NCBI GenBank assembly: GCA_025141835.1
Contig: CP081102.1
Coordinates: 3,596,001 to 3,660,000 of the forward strand
Reading direction: 5' to 3'
Origin: Rhodobacteraceae bacterium M385
GTDB lineage: Bacteria > Pseudomonadota > Alphaproteobacteria > Rhodobacterales > Rhodobacteraceae
Length of the DNA: 64,000 bases
A program made the translations under genes and the position numbers. Under the pieces are notes generated by a model, which did not search any database, had not been told where the DNA came from, and saw only the letters and a list, made by a program, of their open reading frames with translations. This document shows positions 51,779 to 60,891 of this stretch, piece after piece; position 1 is the first letter of the stretch, and each line of letters begins with the position of its first letter.

Positions 51779-52684
51779 GTGCGGGTTTGGATGCTCGGAA
51801 GCGTATTGGCGGCAGCCGTCGCAGGAACTGCGGGAGCAGTTTTCCTGTGGCCTGTTGGCGTTGCACCAGAGCCAATTGAACTTTCAGGCGATGCAGGACG
51901 CGGAGCCTATTTGGCGCGCGCAAGTGGTTGCATCGCCTGTCACACAAACTTTGAAGGAGGAGGCGCGCCCCTTGCAGGGGGCGTCGAGTTGGCGACGCCG
52001 TTTGGGACCTTTTATTCCCCGAACCTAACCACTGATCCTGAAAACGGAATAGGACAATGGAGCATCGAGGACTTCGCGATGGCCGTGCGCCAAGGTGTAA
52101 GCCCTGAAGGCGAACCCTACTACCCGAGCTTCACCTACCCGTTTTATGGTGATTTCTCAGATCAAGATATCGCCGACCTTTGGGCTGCATTCCAAACCGT
52201 GCCACCGGTGGCGGAGGTAGCGCCGGAACATGAGGTCGGCTTCCCCTTCAACATGCGGTGGGGCCTCAAACTGTGGCGGGCCGCCTTCCTGAGCGATCCC
52301 GCCACAGAACCGGTTGAGGGGCGTGACGATGTCTGGAACCGGGGGCGCGAGTTGGCCCGTGGTGCGGCCCATTGTGGCGCATGCCACACGGGCCGCAACA
52401 TCGCGGGCGCACGCCTCGAGACGGCATTCTATGCGGGCAATGACGATTTGCCCGGCGGTGACCACGCGCCCTCCATTCAGATTGAACATCTGATTGAACA
52501 GGGATGGACGATCGACTCGCTCGTTTATGCACTTGAGACGGGTGTCACCCCCTCGGGCGACGTATTCGGCGGCGGAATGGGAGAGGTTGTCCAGTATGGC
52601 ACCAGTTTCCTGACGCCAGAGGACCGATTGGCCATCGCGACATATATAATGGATCCGGGTGACGACCTGCCTGATCCTGAATGA
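51779..52684 (+). CDS. Dihaem c-type cytochrome (dehydrogenase-subunit type)
   Basis: 301 residues from the GTG at 51779 (AGGAGG upstream). An N-terminal hydrophobic anchor is followed by two haem sites: SGCIACHTNFEGG and AHCGACHTGRNIAG. Similar dihaem cytochromes are electron acceptors of alcohol or sugar dehydrogenases, but here no dehydrogenase is present. It is likely an electron outlet for the multicopper oxidase region. A hairpin follows the stop. Confidence 0.9.
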   Translation: MRVWMLGSVLAAAVAGTAGAVFLWPVGVAPEPIELSGDAGRGAYLARASGCIACHTNFEGGGAPLAGGVELATPFGTFYSPNLTTDPENGIGQWSIEDFAMAVRQGVSPEGEPYYPSFTYPFYGDFSDQDIADLWAAFQTVPPVAEVAPEHEVGFPFNMRWGLKLWRAAFLSDPATEPVEGRDDVWNRGRELARGAAHCGACHTGRNIAGARLETAFYAGNDDLPGGDHAPSIQIEHLIEQGWTIDSLVYALETGVTPSGDVFGGGMGEVVQYGTSFLTPEDRLAIATYIMDPGDDLPDPE

Positions 52685-52692
52685 AAACAATG

Positions 52693-52716
52693 CCCGGGCG
52701 GATTGATCTGCCCGGG
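52693..52716 (+). terminator. Hairpin between dihaem cytochrome and multicopper oxidase genes
   Basis: CCCGGGC (52693-52699), a 10-base loop and GCCCGGG (52710-52716) form a perfect stem starting 9 bp after the stop. There is no T run, so it may process or stabilise the mRNA instead of ending it; the next gene starts 30 bp later. Confidence 0.45.
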
Positions 52717-52746
52717 TCACCTGCATGTCAAAGGATATGAGCGATC

Positions 52747-54141
52747 ATGCAAAACAGACGAGAATTCATGGCGACATCAGGCGCAGCTATCGGCCTGTTC
52801 GGCGCTGGTTTGCCGCGCGTGGCGCGCGCCAACATACCTTTTGAGCGCTTGGAAGCGATGCCTGCCTCGGTTCAGCTGGCTCCCAATGGGTATCCGCGCA
52901 CCGACATCTGGGGGTATGGCGGCACGGCTCCTGGCCCCGTCCTGCGCGTGGCTCAAGGGGCGCGGCTGCAACGTCAGTTTGTGAACAGCTTGCCGCAAGC
53001 CAGCGCGGTGCATTGGCACGGCATCCGCATTGAAAACGCCATGGATGGCGTGCCAGGCTTAACCCAAGACGCTGTCGCGCCTGGCGATAGCTTCGACTAC
53101 GACTTTGAAGTGCCTGATGCCGGAACTTATTGGTATCATGCCCATAACAGATCGTTCGAGCAGGTTGCACGCGGCCTTCATGGCGCGTTGATCGTGGACG
53201 AGCCTGACGCGATCGACGTGGATCGCGACGAGGTCATGGTACTTGACGATTGGCTGATCGATCCTGAGACCGCACAGATCTTTCCCGAGTTTGAAAACTC
53301 CCATGAACGCAGCCATGGCGGCCGAAATGGGAACCTGACCACTACGAACGGCATCTATGATCGCATGATGACAGCACAACGTCATGAGCGGTTTCGTCTG
53401 CGTTTGATCAATGCCGCTAACGCACGGATTTTTGGTCTGGGACTGGAAGGGTTGGAAGGTTGGATCGTCGCAATAGACGGAATGCCGCTGCCTACGCCTG
53501 AGCCCTTCACGAACACCCTCGCGCTTGGCCCTGGCCAACGCGCAGACCTTATCGTCGACGTCGTGGCCGAAGACGGAGCCTCTGCGTATCTGGTTCGCGC
53601 CGAGGACGGGCGCGGCACACCGCAGGTCACGTTTCAGGTGCGCGGACAGGCGAGCCTTGCCCGTCGACCGGCACCAGAGGCGTTGCCCCCGAACCCCGGT
53701 CACATGATCAACCTATCTGGCGACGTCACCCGCGTGGCCCTCGAGATGTCAGGCGGCGCAATGGGCGGCATGCGGCAAGCCATCTACAATGGTGAGATGA
53801 TGAGTTTCCGCGAACTGGCCCGCGCGAACCAATTCTGGGCCTTCAACGGAACCGTCGGGATGACCGAGGAGCCCCTGGCTGCATTTGATCGCGGGCAAAC
53901 GGTGCGTCTTGGGATTTCAAATGACACATCGTTTCCCCACGCGATGCACCTGCACGGGATGCATTTTCGCGAAGTTCTGGCAGATGAAACACTCGGTCCG
54001 ATGCGCGATACACTCTTGGTTGGCAGCGACCAGCAGCGAGAGATCGCCTTCGTTGCGAACAACCCCGGCGATTGGTTGTTCCACTGCCACATGCTGTCCC
54101 ATGCTGCATCGGGAATGATGACCTGGGTACGGGTCGCATGA
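52747..54141 (+). CDS. Multicopper oxidase (CueO/CopA-like), Tat-exported
   Basis: 464 residues. A twin-arginine signal (NRREFMATSGAAIGLFGAGL) is followed by three cupredoxin domains with all four copper motifs: HWHGI (residues 89-93), WYHAH (129-133), HAMHLHGMHF near 400 and HCHMLSHAASGM (from 446). It oxidises Cu(I) to the less toxic Cu(II) in the periplasm. It lies in the cytochrome cluster and overlaps the next cytochrome start by 4 bp. Confidence 0.95.
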   Translation: MQNRREFMATSGAAIGLFGAGLPRVARANIPFERLEAMPASVQLAPNGYPRTDIWGYGGTAPGPVLRVAQGARLQRQFVNSLPQASAVHWHGIRIENAMDGVPGLTQDAVAPGDSFDYDFEVPDAGTYWYHAHNRSFEQVARGLHGALIVDEPDAIDVDRDEVMVLDDWLIDPETAQIFPEFENSHERSHGGRNGNLTTTNGIYDRMMTAQRHERFRLRLINAANARIFGLGLEGLEGWIVAIDGMPLPTPEPFTNTLALGPGQRADLIVDVVAEDGASAYLVRAEDGRGTPQVTFQVRGQASLARRPAPEALPPNPGHMINLSGDVTRVALEMSGGAMGGMRQAIYNGEMMSFRELARANQFWAFNGTVGMTEEPLAAFDRGQTVRLGISNDTSFPHAMHLHGMHFREVLADETLGPMRDTLLVGSDQQREIAFVANNPGDWLFHCHMLSHAASGMMTWVRVA

Positions 54142-54626
54142 GGTTTTTGGCCTCTGCCCTTCTGCTCTCAGTGCTCGCCGCAGCGTCATTTGGCATTTGG
54201 TCCGCGACAGCGCAAAGCGACGCAGAGGCCATCCCAGTGATGCCAAACACCGTCGATATTCTGCAAGGCGCAGCTCTTTACGCCGACAATTGCGCGGCCT
54301 GCCATGGAGCCAATCTTGAGGGGCAGCCGGATTGGCAAATCCCAGATGATGACGGAGTTTTACCCGCGCCGCCGCACGACGCCACTGGCCATACGTGGCA
54401 CCACACAGATGGGCTTCTGTTCAACTACACAGCTTTAGGCGGTCGCGAAATGATGGCACGCCTTGGGGTCGAGTTTAACAGCGGCATGCCCGGGATGGCT
54501 GACACGTTATCTGACCAAGAAATCTGGAATATTCTCGCTTTCATCCAATCGACCTGGCCCGACCGCCAGCGTGAGGGTCAAGCCGAGCGCACACAGGCGG
54601 AATTGTCCGCACAAGGAGATGGATAA
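54138..54626 (+). CDS. c-type cytochrome downstream of the multicopper oxidase
   Basis: 162 residues from the ATG at 54138. A signal peptide (ASALLLSVLAAASFGIWSATA) precedes one haem site ADNCAACHGANLEG and a Met ligand region (NSGMPGMADTLSDQEIWNIL). It overlaps the oxidase gene, so it may accept electrons from it or from a copper chaperone. It ends 1 bp before the dsbA-type gene start. Confidence 0.92.
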   Translation: MRFLASALLLSVLAAASFGIWSATAQSDAEAIPVMPNTVDILQGAALYADNCAACHGANLEGQPDWQIPDDDGVLPAPPHDATGHTWHHTDGLLFNYTALGGREMMARLGVEFNSGMPGMADTLSDQEIWNILAFIQSTWPDRQREGQAERTQAELSAQGDG

Positions 54627-54627
54627 G

Positions 54628-55365
54628 ATGAGAACTATTGGAAGAATTCTTTTTGTCATGACGTTGGCGGTTTTACCTTTGGAAGCCATGGCGCAAGACA
54701 CTGTCACGGAAGACCGCGTGCGCGAACTGGTGCGCGAAACGCTTTTGGAGAACCCCGATATCTTAATTGAGGTCTTCGCTATCCTCGATCAAAGGGCCGC
54801 AGAAGCAGAGACTGCGTCGCGCGCAGACGTGATCGCCCAACAGCGGCTTCTATTGGAGCAAGATCCGAACGCTCCTGTCCTTGCTAACGCCGAAGGCGAT
54901 GTCACTATCGTGGAATTCTTCGACTACAACTGCCCCTACTGTCGCCGTGTGAAGCCTGCAGTTGAAGGTTTGATTGAAGCCGATGCCGGTGTGCGGTTTG
55001 TTTACCGTGAATGGCCTATTCTTGGGGATGGATCCGTCTTTGCTGCCCGCGCAGCTCTCGCGTCGAGAGAACAGGGGCTTTATGAAGAATTTCACTGGGC
55101 TTTGATGGGAATGGATGGCCGCGCCGAGGAGCGATCCGTTCTGATGATCGCCCGTGAAATCGGCCTCGATATTGAGCAATTGCGGGCCGATATGGAAGCA
55201 CCAGAGGTTGAAGAGCATATCGCCACCTCCATGCGGCTTGCTGAGCTTTTAGGTGTCACTGGAACGCCGGCATTCATCATTGGCGACAACCTTGTTCCGG
55301 GCGCCGTGGAGCAGTCGTTACTTCAAGCCTATGTTGATGAGGTCCGGGCCTCAGCGGTAGAATAA
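54628..55365 (+). CDS. DsbA-family protein (Com1-like)
   Basis: 245 residues from the ATG at 54628; GGAG 9 bp upstream supports this over the ATG at 54619. A signal peptide (ILFVMTLAVLPLEAMAQ) is followed by a helical dimerisation-type N-domain (VRELVRETLLENPDILIEVF) and a thioredoxin domain with FDYNCPYCRRVKP (Cys102, Cys105) and GVTGTPAFIIG. It probably oxidises or isomerises disulfides under copper stress. Second DsbA-like gene of the island. Confidence 0.9.
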   Translation: MRTIGRILFVMTLAVLPLEAMAQDTVTEDRVRELVRETLLENPDILIEVFAILDQRAAEAETASRADVIAQQRLLLEQDPNAPVLANAEGDVTIVEFFDYNCPYCRRVKPAVEGLIEADAGVRFVYREWPILGDGSVFAARAALASREQGLYEEFHWALMGMDGRAEERSVLMIAREIGLDIEQLRADMEAPEVEEHIATSMRLAELLGVTGTPAFIIGDNLVPGAVEQSLLQAYVDEVRASAVE

Positions 55366-55507
55366 ATGGGATCCGCGCAACAGGTTCTTGGGACAGGCTT
55401 GCAACAGTTGATTTCTGAAAACCGTGTTCACGAATGAGTGAATCGATTGGAAGCCAAATTTTAATGATCGTTGATTAGACGGAAAAATATCTACGGGAGT
55501 ATTGTCG

Positions 55508-56095
55508 ATGCCATCAGGAATAAGCCGCAGAAAATTCTCTTTCGGCCTTAGTGCTGCGGGGCTGCTTGGGGCGTCCGCTGTGTCTGCACACCCGTTTACC
55601 TTGCCTGAGCATTTTCTGCCGCAGTTGGTGAACACCAGACAGCCGAACTGGTTGCCCGGCGACGTCCACGTCGTACCGGACGAATTCCACCTCTACTTCA
55701 TGTTGGAGAACGGTCGTGCCATTCGGTATGGCGTTGGCGTAGGGCGCACGGGGCTATACGAGTCTGGTGTATTCACAGTTGCCAGAAAAGCGGAATGGCC
55801 GTGGTGGCGACCGACGAATGCAATGATCCGGCGCAATCCGGAGCAATACGCTAGGTTTGCAGACGGCATGCCAGGCGGACCTAACAATCCGTTGGGGGCC
55901 AGAGCACTCTACCTCTATGACGACGATGGCCATGACACGTATCTTCGTATCCATGGGACCAATGCACCAAGCACAATCGGTTCTGCGGTATCTAATGGCT
56001 GTGCTCGACTTACTAACGAACACGTCATTGATTTGTACCCACGCGTCGACGTTGGCGCACGGGTGCACCTCTATCCGAAGGTGACGACCGCATAG
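55508..56095 (+). CDS. L,D-transpeptidase (YkuD), Tat-exported, copy 2
   Basis: 195 residues from the ATG at 55508. A twin-arginine signal (SRRKFSFGLSAAGLLG) is followed by YkuD with His149 (YLRIHGTNAP) and Cys165 (SNGCARLTNEHV). It is a clear paralogue of the gene at 32293: both share MxGGPxNPLGARALYLYDD-like spacing. The 142 bp before it hold a GGGAG box and an AT-rich promoter. Confidence 0.92.
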   Translation: MPSGISRRKFSFGLSAAGLLGASAVSAHPFTLPEHFLPQLVNTRQPNWLPGDVHVVPDEFHLYFMLENGRAIRYGVGVGRTGLYESGVFTVARKAEWPWWRPTNAMIRRNPEQYARFADGMPGGPNNPLGARALYLYDDDGHDTYLRIHGTNAPSTIGSAVSNGCARLTNEHVIDLYPRVDVGARVHLYPKVTTA

Positions 56096-56138
56096 GGTTG
56101 CCTTAGCAACCTTTGCGCTTGGCTGCCGATGCCCCCTG

Positions 56139-56333
56139 CTAGGCGACTGCGGACTCGTAGCCTGCGTCTTTCATCACGGACTGAAGTTGCGAGCCAGCAA
56201 GGCTGCTCTCAATTTCGATAGCTCGCTTAGGCATATCGAAGTCCAGCGTGGCGGCTGGATCCGCACCCTTTATGGCGGTTTCAATTGCTGACTTGCAGTG
56301 GCCGCAGCTCATCTCCGGTACGTTGAATCGCAT
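56139..56333 (-). CDS. copZ: CopZ-like copper chaperone (HMA domain)
   Basis: 64 residues, a single heavy-metal-associated domain with the MSCGHCKSAIETAI motif near the N-terminus. Chaperones of this type pass Cu(I) to CopA. It is divergent from copA with two MerR-type promoters between them. Confidence 0.92.
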   Translation of the reverse strand: MRFNVPEMSCGHCKSAIETAIKGADPAATLDFDMPKRAIEIESSLAGSQLQSVMKDAGYESAVA

Positions 56334-56367
56334 GTCTATTCCTTAACTCTCGAAGTTTTTCAGGAAC

Positions 56368-56398
56368 CATGTGCAAGCTTGCTGCGCCGGAAGGTCAA
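56368..56398 (-). promoter_or_regulatory. MerR/CueR-type promoter of copZ
   Basis: On the minus strand TTGACC (56398-56393), a 19 bp spacer and CACATG (56373-56368). The spacer begins with the ACCTTCC half site, but the right arm of the dyad is degenerate (AGCAAGC), so binding may be weaker than at the copA promoter. Confidence 0.5.
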
Positions 56399-56423
56399 TC
56401 CCTCAAATTAAATTCTCCACCCC

Positions 56424-56454
56424 TTGACCTTCCAGCTACTGGAATCCCTATGTG
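56424..56454 (+). promoter_or_regulatory. MerR/CueR-type promoter of copA-cueR
   Basis: TTGACC (56424-56429), exactly 19 bp, then TATGTG (56449-56454). The dyad ACCTTCCAGCTACTGGAATC fills the spacer. This is the best match to a CueR target in the window. The copA start is 31 bp downstream with AGGAGAG. Confidence 0.85.
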
Positions 56455-56484
56455 TCTAACTGAAGATTTTTCAGGAGAGCCGCA

Positions 56485-59007
56485 ATGCTACCGACATCGA
56501 CGTCAAAATCCTTGAGTATTGACGGCATGAGCTGCGCCTCTTGCGTTGGCCGCGTGGACCGCGCATTGACTGCAATTGGCGGCGTCAGTGATGTGCATGT
56601 GAACCTCGCCACAGAAAGCGCCAGCTTGGTCGTTGAAGACGCCCAAGGCTTGAAGCAGGCAGCGGACACGTTGAGCGATTTGGGCTATCCAGCGCGCACT
56701 GCGCGCGTGACGCTCAACATCGCAAGCATGACCTGCGCGTCGTGTGTCGGTCGCGTGGACAAGGCGCTTGCGAAGGTGCCCGGTGTCTTGGACGTCTCGG
56801 TCAATTTGGCGACTGAAACGGCGATGATTACCTTTCTGGAGGGCGTTATCGCGCCAAGCGACCTCGCGGCTGCATCGACAGACGCGGGGTACCCAGCGAA
56901 CGTGATAGAGGCGGACGCGCCTTTAGATAGGTCTGCTGAGAAGGAAGAGGAAGCTCAGCTCGCGTTGCGCCGAACGCTGTTTGCCGCTGCTTTATCTCTG
57001 CCTGTTTTCGTCCTCGAGATGGGAGCCCACGTCATACCGGGCGCCCACGCGTTCATTGGGGCCACGATCGGTCACCAGACCAGTTGGCTGATTCAGTTCG
57101 TTTTGACAACAATCGTGCTGATTGGGCCCGGTCGAGGCTTCTATCTCAAGGGATTTCCGGCTCTGCTGAAGGGTGCCCCGGATATGAATTCGCTTGTCGC
57201 TGTGGGAACCTCCGCCGCTTACACCTATTCGCTTGTGGCGACATTTGCGCCATCGCTCCTGCCCGATGTTGCGCGCGCAGTCTATTTCGAGGCCGCAGCC
57301 GTCATCGTAACGTTGATCCTGCTTGGTCGATTCCTTGAGGCCCGCGCCAAAGGTCGAACAGGGGCCGCCATTCAAAAACTTCTGGGGCTGCAAGTCCGAA
57401 CAGCCCGGATGCTGCGCGACGGTGAACCTGTTGATGTGGCGTTAGAGGACATCGTGGAAGCCGACGTGCTTATTGTGCGTCCGGGCGAGCGGATTGCCGT
57501 CGATGGAGAGGTCGTCGAGGGCAGCAGCCACGTGGATGAAAGCATGATCACTGGTGAACCCATTCCAGCAGGCAAGACCGTAGGCGATGCGGTGACAGGT
57601 GGCACGGTCAACGGCGCAGGCAGCTTCCGCTTTCGCGCAACCCGGGTGGGTGCCGATACGACACTGTCGCAGATCATCCGCATGGTGCAGGACGCCCAAG
57701 GTGCGAAACTTCCGATCCAGGCTTTGGTGGACCGCGTGACCATGTGGTTCGTACCTGCCGTGATGGCGCTAGCTGCCTTAACCGTCGCTGTATGGCTGGT
57801 CGTCGGTCCTGATCCGGCCATTACCTTTGCGTTGGTGGCCGGTGTTTCGGTCCTGATCATCGCGTGTCCTTGCGCCATGGGACTGGCGACGCCGACCTCG
57901 ATCATGGTCGGCACCGGCCGTGCGGCCGAGATGGGCGTGCTGTTCCGCAAGGGTGATGCCTTGCAGCAGTTGGTCGATGTGAGCGTAGTTGCCCTCGACA
58001 AGACCGGGACGATCACGGCGGGCCGGCCAGAATTGACCGAGTTGGTACTTGCCGACGGGTTCACGCGCGCGGATTTGCTCTCGCTTGTCGCTGCCGTCGA
58101 GGAACAATCCGAGCATCCGATTGCCGAGGCCATCGTGCGCATGGCCCGTCAGGAAAACGTCGCCCGTGCGGACGTTACCAGCTTTGAAGCGATCCCCGGA
58201 TACGGAGTGCGTGCCCAAGTGGCCGGGCATGACGTATTGGTCGGTGCTGACCGACTGCTGGAGCGTGAAGGCATCGCATTGGGTGGCCTGAAAGAAACGG
58301 AAACCGAGCTTGCAACCAGAGGCCGAACAGCGCTTTTTGCCGCCATAGACGGGAAGGTTGCGGCTGTCATAGCCGTCTCCGATCCAGTCAAACCAGCCAG
58401 CGCGTCAGCCATTCGGGCGTTACACGATCTCGGCCTACGGGTTGCCATGATCACCGGTGATAAACGCGAAACAGCAGAAGCTATTGCGGCTGAAATCGGC
58501 ATTGACGAGATCGTCGCCGGTGTCCTCCCCGATGGTAAAGTCCGCGCATTGGACGAATTGCGGGGAGGCGGGCGCAAAGTTGCGTTTGTTGGCGATGGCA
58601 TCAACGATGCCCCTGCCCTTGCGCACGCTGATGTCGGTATCGCAATTGGCACTGGCACCGACGTGGCGATCGAATCCGCTGATGTCGTTCTAATGTCTGG
58701 CGACTTGGCAGGCGTCGTGAACGCATTTGAAGTATCGCGGCGCACCATGCGGAATATCAGGCAGAACCTGATCTGGGCCTTTGCTTACAACACCGCCCTT
58801 ATCCCCGTTGCGGCGGGTGTCCTGTTCCCGGTTTTCGGAGTGCTCTTGTCGCCGGTCTTTGCCGCGGGCGCGATGGCCCTGTCGTCAGTCTCGGTCCTGG
58901 CCAATGCGCTTCGTTTGCGTCGCATCCAACCCGCAATGCGGGAGGGCGGAGACGATGGGCCAAAAGCCACCACCGCCCCTAATCTACAACCCGTGGCAGC
59001 AGAATGA
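56485..59007 (+). CDS. copA: CopA, Cu(I)-exporting P1B-type ATPase with two HMA domains
   Basis: 840 residues. Two N-terminal HMA domains with MSCASCVGR (Cys17, Cys20) and MTCASCVGR (Cys84, Cys87), eight TM segments, the CPC motif (Cys461, Cys463), DKTGT (Asp505), [10 protein letters not shown] and the late [17 protein letters not shown]. It exports Cu(I) from the cytosol. It precedes cueR by 31 bp, so the regulator is likely autoregulated from the copA promoter. Confidence 0.97.
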   Translation: MLPTSTSKSLSIDGMSCASCVGRVDRALTAIGGVSDVHVNLATESASLVVEDAQGLKQAADTLSDLGYPARTARVTLNIASMTCASCVGRVDKALAKVPGVLDVSVNLATETAMITFLEGVIAPSDLAAASTDAGYPANVIEADAPLDRSAEKEEEAQLALRRTLFAAALSLPVFVLEMGAHVIPGAHAFIGATIGHQTSWLIQFVLTTIVLIGPGRGFYLKGFPALLKGAPDMNSLVAVGTSAAYTYSLVATFAPSLLPDVARAVYFEAAAVIVTLILLGRFLEARAKGRTGAAIQKLLGLQVRTARMLRDGEPVDVALEDIVEADVLIVRPGERIAVDGEVVEGSSHVDESMITGEPIPAGKTVGDAVTGGTVNGAGSFRFRATRVGADTTLSQIIRMVQDAQGAKLPIQALVDRVTMWFVPAVMALAALTVAVWLVVGPDPAITFALVAGVSVLIIACPCAMGLATPTSIMVGTGRAAEMGVLFRKGDALQQLVDVSVVALDKTGTITAGRPELTELVLADGFTRADLLSLVAAVEEQSEHPIAEAIVRMARQENVARADVTSFEAIPGYGVRAQVAGHDVLVGADRLLEREGIALGGLKETETELATRGRTALFAAIDGKVAAVIAVSDPVKPASASAIRALHDLGLRVAMITGDKRETAEAIAAEIGIDEIVAGVLPDGKVRALDELRGGGRKVAFVGDGINDAPALAHADVGIAIGTGTDVAIESADVVLMSGDLAGVVNAFEVSRRTMRNIRQNLIWAFAYNTALIPVAAGVLFPVFGVLLSPVFAAGAMALSSVSVLANALRLRRIQPAMREGGDDGPKATTAPNLQPVAAE

Positions 59008-59038
59008 TCCCCGCCGCAAATGCACAGGAGAGACAGTC

Positions 59039-59443
59039 ATGAACATCGGTGATGTATCCAAGATGGCAGGCGTTCCTACAAAAACCATCCGCTATTACGA
59101 GGACATCGGGCTAATAAAGCCGTTGCGCAGTGGAAACGGCTACCGATCGTTCCGGGAAACGGACGCCCACAAACTCGCGTTTCTAGGCCGCGCGCGGGCT
59201 CTTGGGTTTTCCATCGCGGATTGCCGCAACCTGTTGCAGCTCTATGAGGATGACAGCCGGACCAGCGCTGAAGTGAAGGAAATTGCACAAGAACACTTGG
59301 AGGAAATTGAGCGGAAAATCCGCGACTTGGACGACATGCGCGGAACCTTAGCATCCCTTATCTCGGCGTGTGCAGGCGATCACAGGCCAGATTGTCCAAT
59401 CCTGTCTTCGCTAGGCGACGCGGGTAACATCAGGAACACTTAA
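59039..59443 (+). CDS. cueR: CueR, MerR-family copper-responsive regulator
   Basis: 134 residues from the ATG at 59039. A winged helix (MNIGDVSKMAGVPTKTIRYY), a dimerisation helix, Ser76 in DDSRTSAEV and the metal loop CAGDHRPDCPI (Cys111, Cys119) match the +1 ion CueR group that senses Cu(I), Ag(I) or Au(I). It activates by bending promoters with 19 bp spacers, and several such promoters are present in the island. Confidence 0.95.
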   Translation: MNIGDVSKMAGVPTKTIRYYEDIGLIKPLRSGNGYRSFRETDAHKLAFLGRARALGFSIADCRNLLQLYEDDSRTSAEVKEIAQEHLEEIERKIRDLDDMRGTLASLISACAGDHRPDCPILSSLGDAGNIRNT

Positions 59444-59541
59444 CGAGAAGTCTGCGTGCGAGATGTTGCAGGAGCGCAGCCAACATGATCCGCGTAAAAG
59501 CGGCGACAACACGGATCTGGTTGTAACAAACGCATAAGCTA

Positions 59542-59561
59542 GCGCGTACGAAGTTACGCGC
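59542..59561. terminator. Hairpin between cueR and the convergent Rieske gene
   Basis: GCGCGTA, a 6-base loop CGAAGT and TACGCGC form a perfect 7 bp stem adjacent to the Rieske stop. There is no strong T run on either side. It may act as a weak two-way terminator for the convergent genes. Confidence 0.45.
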
Positions 59562-59562
59562 C

Positions 59563-60123
59563 TCAACCCAACGTTAAGATCAAGTCATCGGACAAATCCA
59601 ACCTGGGTATATGAAGGTTCTCAGGTGCCGGTCCCCTGCGAATGCGGCCGGCCGTATCATAATGGGATCCATGGCACGGGCAGAACCACCCACCAAAATC
59701 GCCAGCTCCGTCACCAATTGGAACACATCCAAGATGAGTGCAGACGCCGATCATAACTAGAAATTCTGGCCGGTCTGATACCGCTCGGTTTGCATCGATG
59801 GCGACACTTGCATCGGGAACGTTTGGGTTGCGCGCTATGGAGTCAGGCAGGGCGCTGACGTCCTCCGCTTGGGCTTCGGCTATTTCGCCCTCGGTCCGGT
59901 AGCGAATGAAAACCGGCTTTCCCCGCCATTCGACCGTCAACTGGCTTCCGACCGTGAGACCGGAGATGTCCACTCGAATACTGGAAAGAGCGACCACATC
60001 CGCGCTTGGGTTCATCGAGTTGATCAACGGCCACACCGCCGCACCCGCGGCAACCGCGCCGACGGCACCCGTCGCGTAAAAGAGGAAGTCCCTTCGAGGT
60101 GCAGTGTCCAAAGTTGCTGACAT
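59563..60123 (-). CDS. Rieske 2Fe-2S protein of the cytochrome bc1 type, orphan copy
   Basis: 186 residues. An N-terminal twin-arginine-like anchor ([20 protein letters not shown]) is followed by a Rieske domain with [13 protein letters not shown] (Cys128, His130, Cys133) and [10 protein letters not shown] (Cys148, Cys150, His151). These are the cluster ligands and the disulfide Cys of ubiquinol-cytochrome c reductase PetA. No cytochrome b or c1 gene is nearby. A MerR-type promoter is upstream, so this may be a copper-induced replacement Rieske subunit. Confidence 0.93.
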   Translation of the reverse strand: MSATLDTAPRRDFLFYATGAVGAVAAGAAVWPLINSMNPSADVVALSSIRVDISGLTVGSQLTVEWRGKPVFIRYRTEGEIAEAQAEDVSALPDSIARNPNVPDASVAIDANRAVSDRPEFLVMIGVCTHLGCVPIGDGAGDFGGWFCPCHGSHYDTAGRIRRGPAPENLHIPRLDLSDDLILTLG

Positions 60124-60129
60124 AGATCA

Positions 60130-60160
60130 ATCATGCTCCCTTCCTGCGCTGGAAGCTCAA
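60130..60160 (-). promoter_or_regulatory. MerR/CueR-type promoter of the orphan Rieske gene
   Basis: On the minus strand TTGAGC (60160-60155), a 19 bp spacer and CATGAT (60135-60130). The dyad CTTCCAGCGCAGGAAGG fills the spacer. The start codon is very close (position 60123), so the transcript would have almost no leader. Confidence 0.7.
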
Positions 60161-60292
60161 GAGCATTCTTGAAAGAAGCAGACCGCGATATCAGCCCTGC
60201 CGGACCCTCAAGCAAAGAAAAACCGGAACCGTTGGAACCCTCCCACGCTGGAATGTCGTTTCCCATTCATACAATTACTCTTGGAGGATCGA

Positions 60293-60841
60293 ATGTCAGT
60301 TTCCAATACGACCAACCAAACCCGCCATAAATCCGGAAACACGCCTGCAAGTGACCAAGGCCACGGCTCATACGGTCGATTTTTTGCGATGGTCGGCACG
60401 GCAACAGCCATCATGTTCGGCCTGATGTACCTCAACACCTATGCGCTTGATCATGTGTTCTTTAGCGAGACGCGGTTCTACATGACGTTTGTCATGGGGG
60501 CTGTGATGGCCACCGTGATGCTACTGTTCATGCTGGGAATGTACCGTAATAAAGCGGCGAACTTGGCGATATTCATCGGCTCGATCATCGTGTTTGCGGG
60601 GTCGCTTTGGCTTGTTCGAAGCCAGTCGACCGTGGAAGACGTTAGCTGGATGCGTGCCATGATCCCGCATCATTCCATCGCGATCCTGACCAGTGAACGT
60701 GCTACTTTCTCAGACCATCGTGTGCAGTCGCTTGCGAACGAAATCATCGAGGCGCAGCGTCTTGAAATCGATGAAATGCGCGCGCTGATCACTGACTTAC
60801 AGGGCGGACCGGTTGCAACACCCGAGCTTGACGGGCAGTAA
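60293..60841 (+). CDS. DUF305-family membrane protein
   Basis: 182 residues from the ATG at 60293 (GGAGG upstream). Three TM segments (RFFAMVGTATAIMFGLMYLN, YMTFVMGAVMATVMLLFMLG, LAIFIGSIIVFAGSLWLV) are followed by a DUF305 domain with MRAMIPHHSIAILTSERATF. The HH and Met residues are typical of DUF305, a ferritin-like, metal-linked family. A weak MerR-like dyad lies about 40 bp upstream. Confidence 0.9.
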   Translation: MSVSNTTNQTRHKSGNTPASDQGHGSYGRFFAMVGTATAIMFGLMYLNTYALDHVFFSETRFYMTFVMGAVMATVMLLFMLGMYRNKAANLAIFIGSIIVFAGSLWLVRSQSTVEDVSWMRAMIPHHSIAILTSERATFSDHRVQSLANEIIEAQRLEIDEMRALITDLQGGPVATPELDGQ

Positions 60842-60891
60842 TTGGTTTGTGCGAAAAACATGGCGAGGGCTCAACTACTGGCCTTTGCCGA

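Noticed and set aside
60231..60262. Possible sixth MerR-type promoter before DUF305
   Set aside because: TTGGAA and the half-dyad ACCCTCC/TGGAATG are present but the -10 at 19 bp (CGTTTC) is poor; noted only as weak.
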